NCBI GenBank assembly: GCA_030674155.1
Contig: CM060327.1
Coordinates: 26,999,991-27,063,990, forward strand
Direction: 5' to 3'
DNA: 64,000 bases
From: Stramonita haemastoma
Lineage: Eukaryota > Mollusca > Gastropoda > Neogastropoda > Muricidae
A model generated the notes under the pieces. The model saw only the letters and a list, made by a program, of their open reading frames with translations. It was not told the origin of the DNA and did not search any database. Of this stretch, positions 21,401-31,774 are shown piece after piece. Position 1 is the stretch's first letter; every line of letters starts with the position of its first letter. The position numbers and the translations under genes were made by a program.

Positions 21401-22146
21401 CTTTTGTTAAGAAAAAAAGAAAGAAAAAACATGTTTGCCTTTATCAACTTTTCACATGACTTCTCTCTGAATGTTATAAGGAGTCATTGGGAGACAAAAC
21501 TAAATTTTTATGGTTGTGTGTCATAGGTACATTGAATGTGGCAGAGTCCATTCCTTTCCTGGTTGACTTTTTTTAGAAGTTGAATATTTTATCTTTGTAA
21601 CCTCCGACATTTTCTTGTAGACTAAACACATGAATGCCATTCTTTATCCTACTACTGCACTTACAATCTTCAAGTATAACAGCAACAGAAACAATAATCA
21701 CTGCTGAAAGATAATTGAAAAACTTTTTTTTTTCTTAATGACTATACCAAGATTATAATCCTAATTTTTCATTTAATTTTTTCTCTCCTCCATTCCTTGC
21801 CTAGAGCTCTGAAGTTCACCAACTATAAACTCTTGTCCCATGTGCAAACACAAAGAACATCTTGCACACAGAGTTAAACTTGTTCCACCTTTCATAGATG
21901 AGTTGACTAGCTACAGCTAGTGAGATGGAAGACACAAACATACCCTGCATTCACCCTGCTATCTGCAGGATGGGCTACACCATGTTCAACTAGTCCCTGA
22001 TACACAGCCTGACAAAGTCAGCGCAGCGTACTGACAACTTCTCAAGAAGTTAAGGGAGAAGTCAATCAGTCAGACACTCTAATAATCACAAAATGATAAT
22101 GACAAGTCATTTCTTTCCAGTTTCTGTCAGGTGGTAGAATTCTGAC

Positions 22147-22206
22147 CTGTGGCGAACCTCTTGACGATCTTTTTGGCCTCCTCCACCTCGGTCGGAGATG
22201 TCGATG
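22147..22206 (-). pseudogene. Second, frameshifted partial copy of exon v18
   Basis: 60 bp, with the same flanks as the copy at 22271-22326 (GATTATTAG before, GTCAGAATTC after). A 4-bp insertion after the first few codons and a changed donor indicate decay. The unit length from copy to copy is about 120 bp. Confidence 0.78.
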
Positions 22207-22270
22207 CTAATAATCACAAAAATGATAATGACAATTCTTTTCAGTTTCTCTCAGGTGGTAGAATTCTCAC

Positions 22271-22326
22271 CTGTGGCGAACCTCTTGACGATTTCTTTGG
22301 CCTCCTCCACCTCGGAGATGTCAATG
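22271..22326 (-). pseudogene. Tandem partial copy of exon v18 with acceptor and donor
   Basis: 56 bp reading IDISEVEEAKEIVKRFAT in frame, preceded on the minus strand by GATTATTAG (acceptor-like, but with a weak pyrimidine tract) and followed by GTGAGAATTC, the same donor as exon v18. It differs from the real exon at only a few bases. It is a potential alternative mini-exon, though splicing it in after v18 would repeat protein sequence and shift the frame (56 bp is not a multiple of three). Confidence 0.8.
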
Positions 22327-22385
22327 CTAATAATCATAAAAATGATAATGACAATTCAGTTTCCCTCAGGTGGTAGAATTCTCAC

Positions 22386-22557
22386 CTGTGGCGAACCTCT
22401 TGACGATTTCTTTGGCCTCTTCCACCTCGGCGATGTCGATGGCCTTTTCCTGGTAGTTGAAGTCCAGCTGACCTCGCAGTGTGCACTTCTTGGCGCTGGA
22501 CCATGCCGCCTCAGTGAAGCGGGCGTAGGCATCGCGGCTGTTGTTTCGGCCAGCGTC
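22386..22557 (-). CDS. GOGAT: GOGAT exon v18, FMN synthase domain
   Basis: 172 bp, phase 0 in (after GTGTGCAG) and phase 1 out at GTGAGA. It encodes DAGRNNSRDAYARFTEAAWS, then KKCTLRGQLDFNYQ, then EVEEAKEIVKRFATG across the junction. 'LRGLL-F' and 'EPA-x-x-IV-x-RF-x-TGAMS-G-SIS' fit the start of the FMN domain. The last ~56 bp plus the donor are repeated twice in the following intron. Confidence 0.96.
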
Positions 22558-23238
22558 CTGCACACACATACACACCAGTCTGAATGAAATGCTAGCAAAA
22601 CACCATCACAGATTGAAAAAAAACAGTCATGAAAAAGCTTTACTGACAAAAAGACAACTTTCAAATCCCTTAACCTAAAACAAACTAACAAAACAAAAAA
22701 AAACTGACTTTTTGAAAAAAGCAGGTTAAAGAAAGTTACAGTTTGAAAAAATACAATTTGTATACAATATTGTCATAGTGTTTATACTCTCCTCCCTTTT
22801 TTCCATCCTCCAATCTATTTATTGTAGTCAGAAGTTTGTTATTTTGTTTAATATTAATTTAAACCCTACATGCTCATATGATCATAATGATATTTAAAAA
22901 AACATACATCCACTCACCATGCACCTACTCATTCAACCATCAATGCACAACTGACCTTTACACACACCTGCACACCAGCCAAAGCTTTCCCAACTACTCC
23001 CGACAGCAGATGCAACTCATGACATATTCACCAAAAATCATCCATATCCAAGTGCTTGTAAACTTGAATGTACAAATGCATAAACATGTATACATTACCT
23101 CAACCAAATTAACAATCAATGTGCTCTCTCTCTTTTTTTCCCTCCCTCTTTCTACAAAGACAATGGCACTAAATTATTCAAATCTCTCCTCCCCCCCTTA
23201 AAAAAAACAACCCAACAAACAAAAAAATCCCTGGTCAC

Positions 23239-23373
23239 CTGCAGGTTGGCGATGCTGAGGGGGTCGTTCATGTGCTTCTCCCCCCCATCCCGCCAGTGGT
23301 ACTGCCCGGGGCTCATGATCAGCTGGTTGTCGCAGTCACGCTTCTCGTACGCCTTGCTGTGCCGGTTCATAGC
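23239..23373 (-). CDS. GOGAT: GOGAT exon v17, start of FMN synthase domain
   Basis: 135 bp, phase 0 at both ends, with a GTGGCAG acceptor and a GTGACC donor. It encodes AMNRHSKAYEKRDCDNQLIM, then SPGQYHWRDGGEKHMNDP, then LSIANLQ. 'PG-x-YHWRDGGEKH-x-N-x-P-x-SIA-x-LQ' is a signature of the family. Confidence 0.97.
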
Positions 23374-23860
23374 CTGCCACACACTCCCTGAGTCAGCCCT
23401 TGTTTTATCACAATAACCCCCCTGGCCTAGCATGCACCCTGTTACCTGGAGAGGGATGGGCTCCGCTGTATATAACTTGATGGACATCTTCTTTAGCTCT
23501 TTGAGGAGTCACCGGGGGGTAGCAAAGTGGAACCTACGGAGTCCATCCCTCTTTGGGTAACAGATTGTATGCCAAATATGTGACATCCAACTTGCATACC
23601 ATAACTGATGGGCATACACATACACACATGTACACAAAAGCACACTTACAAACCCTCATTCACACACATACACACAAAATCAACATTTCAAACAAAATCC
23701 AAAATCACAAACAACAGTAAGAAAAGAAAACAAACAAATATCAACAATGCAGACCCCCCGCCCCCCCCCCTTCCTCCACTCTTTCCAAAAATAAAGTAAC
23801 CAGACAAAACAAAACAACAACAATCACCAAACAACCCTACCCACAGTCCTTAGCACTAAC

Positions 23861-23971
23861 CTCTTTGCCCAGAATGTGGAAGTTGACTCCCCCCAGGCGT
23901 GAGGGTGTGCCCTCAAAACACAGGTCAATCACCTCCTGACTTAGACCCACAGCCTCGAAGATCTGGGCTCC
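23861..23971 (-). CDS. GOGAT: GOGAT exon v16, end of central domain
   Basis: 111 bp, phase 0 at both ends, with an ATATCACAG acceptor and a GTTAGT donor. It encodes GAQIFEAVGLSQEVIDLCFE and then GTPSRLGGVNFHILGKE. 'GAQIFEA-x-GL' and 'F-x-GT-x-SR-x-GG' are conserved, and the segment leads into the FMN domain. Confidence 0.96.
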
Positions 23972-24839
23972 CTGTGATATAGATAGACACACCACACCAC
24001 ATATCATTGACCTGCTTACTGACATTGGGCATGGTTAGGTCACTCAACCTGACTTGGTTCCCACTCCCAGAACTATTTGGATAAATATAAAGTCTATATT
24101 ACATTGAAGGATAATGAATAGAGAATACAACTGTTATATGTGAATGTTGACAGGATGAGACAACTCGCTACCATGAAAAGGTAACCATACTTTGAAGGAA
24201 AAATGCCCAAATTTTCTTTTTTTAAATCAAGAAAAATTCAAGTTTCTGTATTTTATGCATGGAAATAGTACTGACATGTGTACAAATGATTTGGGACATA
24301 CCACCATTTTTTCACTGTTGTGCAGCATTTCAAACAGAATTCTCTACGCATCTATACCAGCAAATCTTCTGGCAGTCGTATTGATATGCTTGACAACTTT
24401 TTGCTTTATAAAACACCAAAAAATGGCATCAAAATCGACCAAAAACTGGATGAGAAATCACCTCACTTTCTTAAAAGCAGTTGCCATTTGCAAGGAAGTG
24501 GACTCGATCATGTGACCAGTAAGGTTGTTAATTATGCCGTGACCCCTAAACTGCAGCTATATTCGCGCAGTCAGGAAATACACTTCTTTCTGTTTCACGT
24601 TTATAACCCCAACAAATAATGAAGGACATATAAAGGCTGTCATCTTATTATTAACTCCTGTAACACCTCGAGTTAAAAATTACCACCAAATCATCCATTC
24701 ACACATCTAGAACTGTTAATCTGAAAATATACCAAAAAATATTACGACAACTGTAGTAAATTAAACATAGCAGCCACTCCCATCAAATGCACAACCAAAA
24801 GCTCCAATAACACCTCACAAAAAACTCAAGACAATTCAC

Positions 24840-24841
<2 letters not shown>

Positions 24842-24873
<32 letters not shown>
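24842..24873. repeat. C homopolymer, about 32 bases
   Basis: An uninterrupted run of C on the plus strand, ending about a dozen bases from the exon v15 donor. On the transcribed minus strand it is a G run at the start of the intron. The exact length in a long homopolymer of this kind is unlikely to be reliable. Confidence 0.9.
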
Positions 24874-24875
<2 letters not shown>

Positions 24876-24884
24876 GACACTGAC

Positions 24885-25098
24885 CTTGTAGCTGTGCAGG
24901 GTGGAGATGCCCATCTTGGCCATGACCTTGGAGATGCCGCGGGCACAGGCGGCGCGGTAGTTGAAGTAGATTTCCTCGTTGGAGAGGGGGGGGTCCAGCA
25001 GCCCCTGGTCCCTCAGGCGTCGCACCAGCTGCAGCAGCAGGAAGGGGCAGATGGCGTCCGCTCCATAGCCCAGCAACAGACACATGTGGTGGATCTCC
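24885..25098 (-). CDS. GOGAT: GOGAT exon v15, central domain
   Basis: 214 bp, starting after CTGTACAG and ending AAG before GTCAGT. It encodes [20 protein letters not shown], then [20 protein letters not shown], then [20 protein letters not shown] and ISTLHSYK. '[11 protein letters not shown]' and '[25 protein letters not shown]' (continued in v16) are diagnostic of glutamate synthase. The donor lies next to a long C homopolymer on the plus strand. Confidence 0.97.
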
Positions 25099-25177
25099 CT
25101 GTACAGTGGAGAATAGGACAGTCTTTATATGTCTGCTTTCCCACCTCATGAATAAATTTGCATAAATGCTTATCTAT

Positions 25178-25235
25178 TACTTTATTATTCTTTTCTTTTA
25201 TTTCGAGGACAATGGAATAAGCACATACTCATGAT
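25178..25235 (-). mobile_element. 3' end fragment of SINE family A
   Basis: Reverse match to the last ~50 bp (TTCTTTTATTTCGAGGACAA, then TGGAATAAGCAC). A similar fragment at 25953-26060 reaches further (CGTGTGCTTTTTTACATCCA) and one at 28772-28812 is shorter. Confidence 0.75.
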
Positions 25236-25321
25236 CTTAAACATAACTCACTGCTCTAAGATTACAGGTAAGCACTTTCAAAAAAACAAAACTCCAGAAA
25301 AGCCACTGAAAATCCTCTCAC

Positions 25322-25414
25322 CTGGCTTCACCTGTCTCCACAATCAGACCGACTTTCATGCGGAGTTTCTTGTCAATCAGGTGATGATGCACCGCCCCCA
25401 CCGCCAACAGAGAG
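25322..25414 (-). CDS. GOGAT: GOGAT exon v14, central domain
   Basis: 93 bp, entered with one base after TTTTTCAG. It encodes [20 protein letters not shown] and then [10 protein letters not shown], with a split Arg. The GTGAGA donor at 25320-25321 is chosen over an internal GTGAAG ten bases earlier, because it restores the family motif VETGEAREIHH across the junction with v15. Confidence 0.95.
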
Positions 25415-25763
25415 CTGAAAAATATAAAATATTCAACATCACCATAATACCACAATGAAACAACACCTTATCATTATTACTTGCATTATTTTCTATGTGC
25501 AAGTCAAAATTCTCTTTTTTTTTATGTGCTGCCTCATCTTCTGTGATATATGTCCTGCTGTTCCCACCCCACTCATTCAAATCACATCAACCCAGGTATA
25601 TGTTTCATAGTATCCTCAAGACAAGAGACTCCAGAAAGTCTCCTCCCCCCTCCCCCTGAAAAAACTCCATGGGGTAACCCACACTTCTTCAACGCGTTAA
25701 AGAAGAAACCAAACCCAGCCAAGTCATCCCAAGTGTTTACTGATCCAGCTGACCACCCCCTAC

Positions 25764-25927
25764 CCACCTGACGGGACCATGCTGTGACCGGCTTTACGGT
25801 CGCTGAGGATGAGCAGTTTGAAGCCGGAGCCGGCTGCCTCCTCCGCCTGCTGGCAGATCTTCTTCAGGGCCGGCAACAACCCCTCCTCCCCATCCTCCAC
25901 TGAGTACACTATGTCGATCTGCTTGGC
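25764..25927 (-). CDS. GOGAT: GOGAT exon v13, central domain
   Basis: 164 bp, phase 0 in (after CCCCCAG) and phase 2 out. It encodes AKQIDIVYSVEDGEEGLLPA, then LKKICQQAEEAAGSGFKLLI, then LSDRKAGHSMVPSG. LSDR is the conserved motif before [15 protein letters not shown] used the GTAGGG donor at 25762-25763, because the GTGGGT four bases earlier would break frame with v14; the end is therefore less certain than the rest. Confidence 0.9.
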
Positions 25928-25952
25928 CTGGGGGACAAAAATGTACATGTAT

Positions 25953-26060
25953 TATTTATTTATTTATTCATTCTTTTATATTGAGGATGATGGAATAAGC
26001 ACTCGTGTGCTTTTTTACATCCAGTCCCTGTGTATGCAGTTTTTTTTTGGTAAATTTTGT
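25953..26060 (-). mobile_element. 5'-truncated SINE family A copy
   Basis: Reverse match to the 3' third of the element: an (ATTT)n tail, CTTTTATATTGAGGATGATG, GAATAAGCACTCGTGTGC, and ATCCAGTCCCTGTGTATGC, ending near the GTCATCTGT motif. Confidence 0.85.
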
Positions 26061-26442
26061 CATCTGTACAGGATGCAGGCATACACATATGTATGTAGAC
26101 ATATACTTGTGTGCGTGTATACATGCAAGCCAGTACACACGTACACATGTACAGATACTACATACACATTACTAACAAAAATGATATGCAACCTTGTGTA
26201 TGATAATTATCAAGGTATATACTTTACAAATAGAAACAAGTAAGGATTAATGTTCAACCAACCAACTAGACAACTTGAAATGTCAACTGAAATAAGTGGA
26301 ACCCACATATAATACATTATAATTGAAAGTTGAACACATTAAATCTCATGAGTTGACATTTCAAGCACTTGCAATAAGGCTTCTCAGAACAAGAAGAAAA
26401 ACCACCACCAACAACAACAAAAACCCCACCCCTTAACCTTTC

Positions 26443-26710
26443 AAGAAGTTCTTACCCTCAACCAAAAAAAAAAAAATACCAAAAACAAAAAAGGGGGAAA
26501 AGAAAAAGGTTCTTACCCTCAACCAAAAAAACAAACAAAAACAAAACAAAAAAGGGGAAAAAAACCAGGTTCTTACCCTCAACCAAAAAAACAAACAAAA
26601 CAAAAAAGGGGAAAAGAAAAGGTTCTTACCCTCAACCAAAAAAGCCAAAAAACAAAAGGTTCTTACCCTCAACCAAAAAAACAAAAACAAAAGAAAAAAA
26701 GAAGAAAAAA
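26443..26710 (-). repeat. Minisatellite built on a 5' splice-site-like sequence, 5 copies
   Basis: Five units of about 40-60 bp. Each holds the minus-strand sequence GGTTGAGGGTAAGAACC followed by a purine/pyrimidine-biased spacer. The donor-like cores fall near 26451, 26511, 26571, 26624 and 26661. On the minus strand AGG|GTAAGA is a better match to the donor consensus than the true exon v12 donor (AGG|GTAGGA at 26722). The unit resembles the v12 exon-intron junction (ATGGAGGGTAGGAATCC), so it may have arisen from it. Confidence 0.8.
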
Positions 26711-26722
26711 AAGGATTCCTAC

Positions 26723-26857
26723 CCTCCATCCCTTGTGCTTGGTGTGTCGGAGCACCTCGATGTCGTACAGGGAAATGATGGGCTGCTCCAGCCACAGACG
26801 CTGACACTGCACCGCTGATGGCTCCAAAATGTTGTGCTCCGGACCCACTGGACAGGC
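26723..26857 (-). CDS. GOGAT: GOGAT exon v12, central domain
   Basis: 135 bp, phase 0 at both ends, with an AATTCAG acceptor and a GTAGGA donor. It encodes ACPVGPEHNILEPSAVQCQR, then LWLEQPIISLYDIEVL, then HTKHKGWR. 'N-I/L-L-EPS-x-x-QC-x-R-L' and 'QPI-x-S' fit the central domain. Five copies of the donor-region sequence follow in the intron (26443-26675). Confidence 0.95.
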
Positions 26858-26958
26858 CTGAATTTAAAAACAAAACAAAACAGCAGTTGGTTTTAGGGTC
26901 AATGGTTCCTGTACTGTGAGATTGAGGATGAGTTGGTTTGGGTTTATTTGTTGAAAGA

Positions 26959-26960
<2 letters not shown>

Positions 26961-27046
<86 letters not shown>

Positions 27047-27060
27047 TGTGTCTGTGTCTG
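26961..27060. repeat. (TG)n microsatellite
   Basis: About 42 TG units followed by (TGTGTC)n, in the intron between exons v12 and v11. Confidence 0.97.
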
Positions 27061-27683
27061 TGGGTGCAAGCATGTGTGTGTGTTTTCATGATAGTCTGTC
27101 TGCACACACAAACAAAAAGCTTAACAAGAAAGACATCACTACATTCTCCAACCAAATTTTAAACTGAACTACCAACATTTATTACAAACTGATGACAGCA
27201 CAGACTGCAGCTCAACCCTATGAATTTTCAACACAATGCCAAACAACCATGTGCTCAACAACAACAACAACTACCCAAACTACAGAGTGGTCTTGCGGAT
27301 AAAGCACCCACCCAGCAAACAAACAGTCTCAGGTTCCATCCCTAACTGAAGCCAAACTACTATGCAATGAGAAATGGATCCAAAGATAAATGACAAGGTT
27401 TTGTGTGCAGTGCACATTTTCCATAAGTTTATAAAAAAAAAACAACAACCCCAAATTATAGAAAGCAGCAGCAAAATCCAACCGAACTGTCCCTGGCAGT
27501 CTTACAGGAAAACATATACCCCTGAAAACAAAACAAAAAAAACACCAAAAATGTTTTTAAAACAGGGGGAAGGTTTTTTACAATATGCTCTCCTCAAAGA
27601 CAGCAGGAAAATCCCACACAGAAATCTACCCTGACCCTAAGCCACACGCTTGGAAGAAGTCAGAATTACAGTGGAGAACTCAC

Positions 27684-27834
27684 CAGGGACATGACAATCT
27701 TCTCACGGAAGGGGTCGATGGGGGGGTTGGTGACCTGGGCAAAGAGCTGCTTGAAGTAGACAAACAGCAGGGGGTTGAAGTTGGACAGGCAGGCCAGGGG
27801 GGCGTCGTTACCCATAGACCCCAATGCCTCCTTC
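27684..27834 (-). CDS. GOGAT: GOGAT exon v11, central domain start
   Basis: 151 bp, entered with one base after GTGTGCAG and ending CTG before GTGAGT. It encodes [20 protein letters not shown] and then [20 protein letters not shown] and [10 protein letters not shown]. 'SMG-x-D-x-PLA-x-LS' and '[18 protein letters not shown]' are among the most conserved sequences in glutamate synthases. Confidence 0.97.
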
Positions 27835-27966
27835 CTGCACACACACACACACAGGCAACAACATGGTTAACATGCATTTATCAATCTGTGGACCTCTGAA
27901 ATTGGAGAATGGCTGTCTACATGGTGAAATGCTTGACAGCAGTCATACATGCAAACTTCTCACCTA

Positions 27967-28060
27967 ATGTGCAATAATAATAATAATAATAATACAGGGA
28001 ATTTATATAGCGCTACATCTTACAAAAAAAAAACAATCTAAGTGCATGTGTACTTATAGT
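27967..28060. repeat. (AAT)n-linked repeat end
   Basis: Five to six AAT units followed by GGGAATTTATATAGCGC. ATAGCGC ends preceded by AAT repeats are a common arrangement at the ends of dispersed repeats in invertebrate genomes (recalled knowledge). Only the end is present. Confidence 0.5.
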
Positions 28061-28194
28061 CATTCTGCATGCCCCCCCCCAAAGAGTGTTCAGCTAGGGA
28101 ATGTCCAACACCATCAACATAGATCTGAACAAAAAGGCTTACCAATTCAACAACAGAAATCTGAGCTCTCTTCATCAGTTTTACCCCGTTACTG

Positions 28195-28320
28195 CTGGGT
28201 ATTCTGTTTCGCAATCCCTGAAGTCAAAATGCGGCTACCTTAATGGTGGGCAAAAATGGTTGCATTTGCAAAAATCTCATCATTGTTGAATGTAGGAACT
28301 CGAGCTGACAAAAGAAAAAA
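28195..28320 (-). repeat. Dispersed repeat with a GTTCCTTGGCTAG-type end
   Basis: Reverse relative of 40445-40540 and 51000-51100: TGAAGTCAAAATGCGGCTAC, then TTAATGGTGGGCAAAAATGG, then GGAACTCGAGCTGAC. Shorter relatives are near 9505-9615 and 14660-14700. Confidence 0.6.
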
Positions 28321-28720
28321 AAAAAAAAACTGCTTTGCAAAAATTCCCAACATAGCCATTTTTCTCCCAAAGCACAAATGTTACCACTGTGTTGGACAAA
28401 AATGTTACAGATGAACTGAAGATCGTGTTCATGCATGGGAAATGGATATCTATCATACATACCTGGGCAATGACGTCAACTGGGGTCTTTTTACTTTCTC
28501 AAATACATGTGAAAGACTATTATGATGTCATCCTGCAATATTTTGTTTTTAGCAGTCAGCTATTTCTTCTGCAGGAATGTGATATCGGTGACGTAAGGGA
28601 TAATGTTTACTTGTTGCTTATTTGCTCCATGGCTATTGCTTCATGCCTTAGCATTAACACAGGTGGATGGGTTTTAAGAAGAAAAAGAGAAAAGCAGAAA
28701 AAATTTTTGATACTGAAGTG

Positions 28721-28809
28721 TGTGTGTGTGTATGTGTGTGTGTGCGTGCGTGCGTGCGTGTGTGCGTTTATTTGAATTTAATTTATTCTATTCTTTTATA
28801 TCGATGATA

Positions 28810-28869
<60 letters not shown>

Positions 28870-28880
28870 ATGCATGTGTG
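28721..28880. repeat. (TG)n microsatellites around a SINE A fragment
   Basis: TG-rich arrays at 28721-28765 and 28811-28880 flank a short piece of SINE A end (CTTTTATATCGATGATAATG, about 28790-28812). Confidence 0.9.
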
Positions 28881-29035
28881 TGAGTGTGTGTGTGTGCATG
28901 TGTGAGTCTGCTTGTTCATGTGAAAGTGTATGCCCACATGCATGCCTGCATGTATGTGTGTGATGACACCAGTACTGTGTGAGGGAAGATGATGATGATG
29001 ATGACGATGATGAAGACGCTTCACCACCTACGTAC

Positions 29036-29211
29036 TTTTCCTTGACCATGGGGAGGACGAGGAGGTTGATGCCGTCCATGGTGTAGTTGTAGAGCGACAT
29101 GCGGGGGTCCGTCTCCAGGTAATTGCCCACGGCCGACATCTGGCGGTAGCTGGCCAGCTTGTGCACCACTGTCTGGTCGTGGTGGTCTCGCAGTTCAGCC
29201 ATCGTCATGGT
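29036..29211 (-). CDS. GOGAT: GOGAT exon v10, amidotransferase to central domain
   Basis: 176 bp, phase 0 in and phase 2 out. It starts TMTMAELRDHHDQTVVHK and ends NLLVLPMVKE plus a split Lys. I chose the GTACGT donor at 29034-29035 over the GT three bases further on, because only this one keeps frame with v11 (giving the junction [12 protein letters not shown]). Confidence 0.9.
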
Positions 29212-29974
29212 CTGCACACGCAATGCAATGCAAATGTCAATATTTTATTTTTATTTCATACCAGAAAAATTCAATGTAGGTTATGATCTAAAAACACTAC
29301 TTTTTTTGGGGGGGGGGGGGAAGTTTGTATAAAATGATTATGATAAAAACTGTTTATTTTCATATATGGTAAGAGTCTTTTGCTAGCAATATAGCTGGAA
29401 CATGTATAGACACAGATGGACAGATAAACTGACAGATAAACGAACCTGCATACACACACACACACACACATAGATATACACAAATACATCAACCCACCTC
29501 CCCTAAGAAAAGAACAAACATAACAAAAAGAGAAGCTGACTATTTCTACTGTTATCATTATCACGCAACACCATGTACAATCTGAAAGATATATTCTATC
29601 TATAGTGTGCGCATTTGTGCCCAAGATTCTGAATGTGGAAAGTCCTTAGGTTCATGATGGGACTGGGGCTAACAAATACATGGGAAGATTAAAAAAAAAA
29701 AAAGGTTGACTGAACTTCCTGTGACAGAAAGATGGGTATGAACATATGAATGAACAGAAATATGTCTACGTCTCTCCAGGTTTTGTTGGTTTTTCTTTAA
29801 GTAATACACTTTGCAATAAAGGAAAATGTATAAATACATACAAACGTCTGTTATAATGATACATTCCAGTGTAAAGAGTTTTCCAGGAAAGATTATTACA
29901 CACTCCACACTTTTACTACTACAAACTACTGCAAAACTATCACAGACAGTAAAGGCAAAAGGTGATGACCCCAC

Positions 29975-30094
29975 CTCCTCGAGCCAGGTGGTGACAGGTC
30001 GGAGGGCAGCGATGTTGGCCTTGAGCACATCGTCCTTCATGAACACCCTCTCCCTGGTGTCTACCAACAGCATTCGCCCTGGCTTCAAACGACC
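29975..30094 (-). CDS. GOGAT: GOGAT exon v9, end of amidotransferase region
   Basis: 120 bp, phase 0 at both ends, with a TGTCCCAG acceptor and a GTGGGG donor. The 40 residues start GRLKPGRMLLVDTRERVF and end TTWLEE. 'GRL-x-PG-x-ML-x-VD' is a conserved segment of the family and follows directly on EEVVKK of v8. Confidence 0.96.
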
Positions 30095-30136
30095 CTGGGA
30101 CACAGCGACATACATAGTGATCAGCACTTTCTCCCT

Positions 30137-30175
<39 letters not shown>

Positions 30176-30214
30176 GTGTGTGTGTTGTGTGTGTGTGTTT
30201 GTTGTGTGTGTGTG

Positions 30215-31045
30215 TGTGTGTGTGTACATGTGCAAGCGAGCATGCGTGTGTGAGCACGCATGTTCTCGAGTGTGGCTTTACTTTAATGTTACACATCACA
30301 TATCCATACAGATATTAACACTTCACTTTTATCCATAATATATATATATTCATTTTGGTTTGTTCCTCAGCAAGAGCTCTGAGGTGTACACTCCAGAAGA
30401 TGAATGTATGGTATGTGAGAAAAGAGCTTTTTGACTACACCCTGTAGCTTCCTCCTGCATCAAGAAGATTTTTTTTTAAAAGTTAAAGTCTGTCCCGAGC
30501 CTAAGGCTCATCAGGCCGGTGCTTATCCCGGTTTCTGTGGCGTTTAGCAACTGAGTCATAGACTCGCCCCTGGATAGGATGCCAGTCTATTGCAGGGTTA
30601 ACCCCCAACACAAGGTTGGTACCCCTTTTACACCTGGGTGGGGTGAGAAAATAGCTGTAAAGTGCCTTTTCCAAGGGCACAACGCCATAGCCAAAAGCTG
30701 GGATCAAACCCGCAAACTTTAGATTACGAGTCCAACGCCCTAACCACTAGACTACAGCGACGGCTTGTATGTTGTGTGTGTGTGTGTATATGTGCAAGCG
30801 AGCATGTGTGTGTGAGCGAGCATGTTCTCGAGTATGACTTTAATGTTATACATATCACATATCCATACAGATATTAACACTTCACTTTTATCCATAAGAT
30901 TTTTTTTTTTTTTTTAATTTTTTTTTTTTTACTTTGTTCCTCAGCAAGAGCTCTGAGGTTTACAATCTGGAAGATGAATGTATGGTGTGTAAAAAAAGAG
31001 CCGTATGACTCCCACCTGTAGCTTCCTCCTGTATCATGACAGATT
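30215..31045. repeat. Tandem duplication split by SINE family D
   Basis: A ~260-bp unit at 30215-30475 is repeated at 30771-31045. Both hold GTGCAAGCGAGCATG, CATATCCATACAGATATTAA, CAGCAAGAGCTCTGAGG and GTAGCTTCCTCCTG. Between them lies an inverted SINE (30481-30770). The order suggests duplication first and insertion at the junction later, or insertion into one copy with loss. Confidence 0.8.
30481..30770 (-). mobile_element. SINE family D, full-length, inverted
   Basis: Reverse copy of 32416-32708: it starts AAAGTCTGTCCCGAGCCTAA, includes TCTATTGCAGGGTTAACCCC and CAAGGGCACAACGCC, and ends with reversed boxes GGGATCAAACCCGC (B) and CCACTAGACTA (A). Confidence 0.9.
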
Positions 31046-31061
31046 TTAAAAAAATAAAAAA

Positions 31062-31258
31062 AAAGATCTGATGTTGATCTGATGTTGATTTGATAGTGAT
31101 TTGATGTTGATCTGATGTTGATCCGATAGTGATTTGATGTTGATCTGATGTTGATCCGATGATGATATGATGATTTCATGTTGATTTGATGTTGATCTGA
31201 GGTAGATTTCATGTTGATGTGATGTTGATTTCACACTGATTTGATGTTGATGTTGCTT
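31062..31258. repeat. TGATGTTGATYTGA tandem array
   Basis: About a dozen short units built from TGATGTTGAT and TTGATAGTGAT. It ends a few bases from the exon v8 donor. Confidence 0.9.
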
Positions 31259-31265
31259 TCCTCAC

Positions 31266-31420
31266 CTTCTTGACCACCTCCTCAGGCAGTCTGTCTGTGA
31301 CCCCCACTTCACTGGACATGTACATGAAGTTGTCTTTCGTCACGTAGTAGCGGGACGGCCGCAGACCGTTCCGATCCAAGATGGCTCCGATGTAACGACC
31401 ATCCGTGAAGGTCAGCAACG
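31266..31420 (-). CDS. GOGAT: GOGAT exon v8, amidotransferase domain
   Basis: 155 bp, starting with two bases of a split Ala codon after CTTTCCAG and ending AAG before GTGAGG. It encodes [20 protein letters not shown], then [20 protein letters not shown], then RLPEEVVKK. '[19 protein letters not shown]' is strongly conserved in glutamate synthases. A TGATGTTGATCTGA-type tandem array begins immediately downstream. Confidence 0.97.
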
Positions 31421-31547
31421 CTGGAAAGACAGTTCGTAAAATAGTAAGTGAGATCTGTCTTTAGTTTGTGAGTTGGGGTTACAGTGTTGAAAGTTTTTTT
31501 TAAAAATGTGTGAGGGGGGGGGGGGGAACATTAGTCCAGGACATAGT

Positions 31548-31548
31548 T

Positions 31549-31621
<73 letters not shown>

Positions 31622-31755
31622 GACCCACCTACACACACATACACAAACCCCCCCCCCCCACACCCCCCCCCCCCCCCACCCCCCCCCCCCCCCCCACACC
31701 CCCCCCCCCACAACATCCACCCCCCCTCGCCCCCCCACCCCACACACACACACTT
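31548..31755. repeat. (AC)n-(TA)n then C-rich low-complexity DNA
   Basis: (AC)n, about 28 TA units, then C homopolymer stretches broken by A, ending about 20 bases from the exon v7 donor. Read as transcribed, the intron begins with a G-rich tract. Confidence 0.95.
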
Positions 31756-31774
31756 GTACACTGTTCCCACCTAC

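Noticed and set aside
26433..27155. 240-codon minus-strand ORF spanning exon v12 and the donor minisatellite
   Set aside because: It reads exon v12 in the wrong frame and continues through (AC)n and the minisatellite. It is open only because of those repeats.
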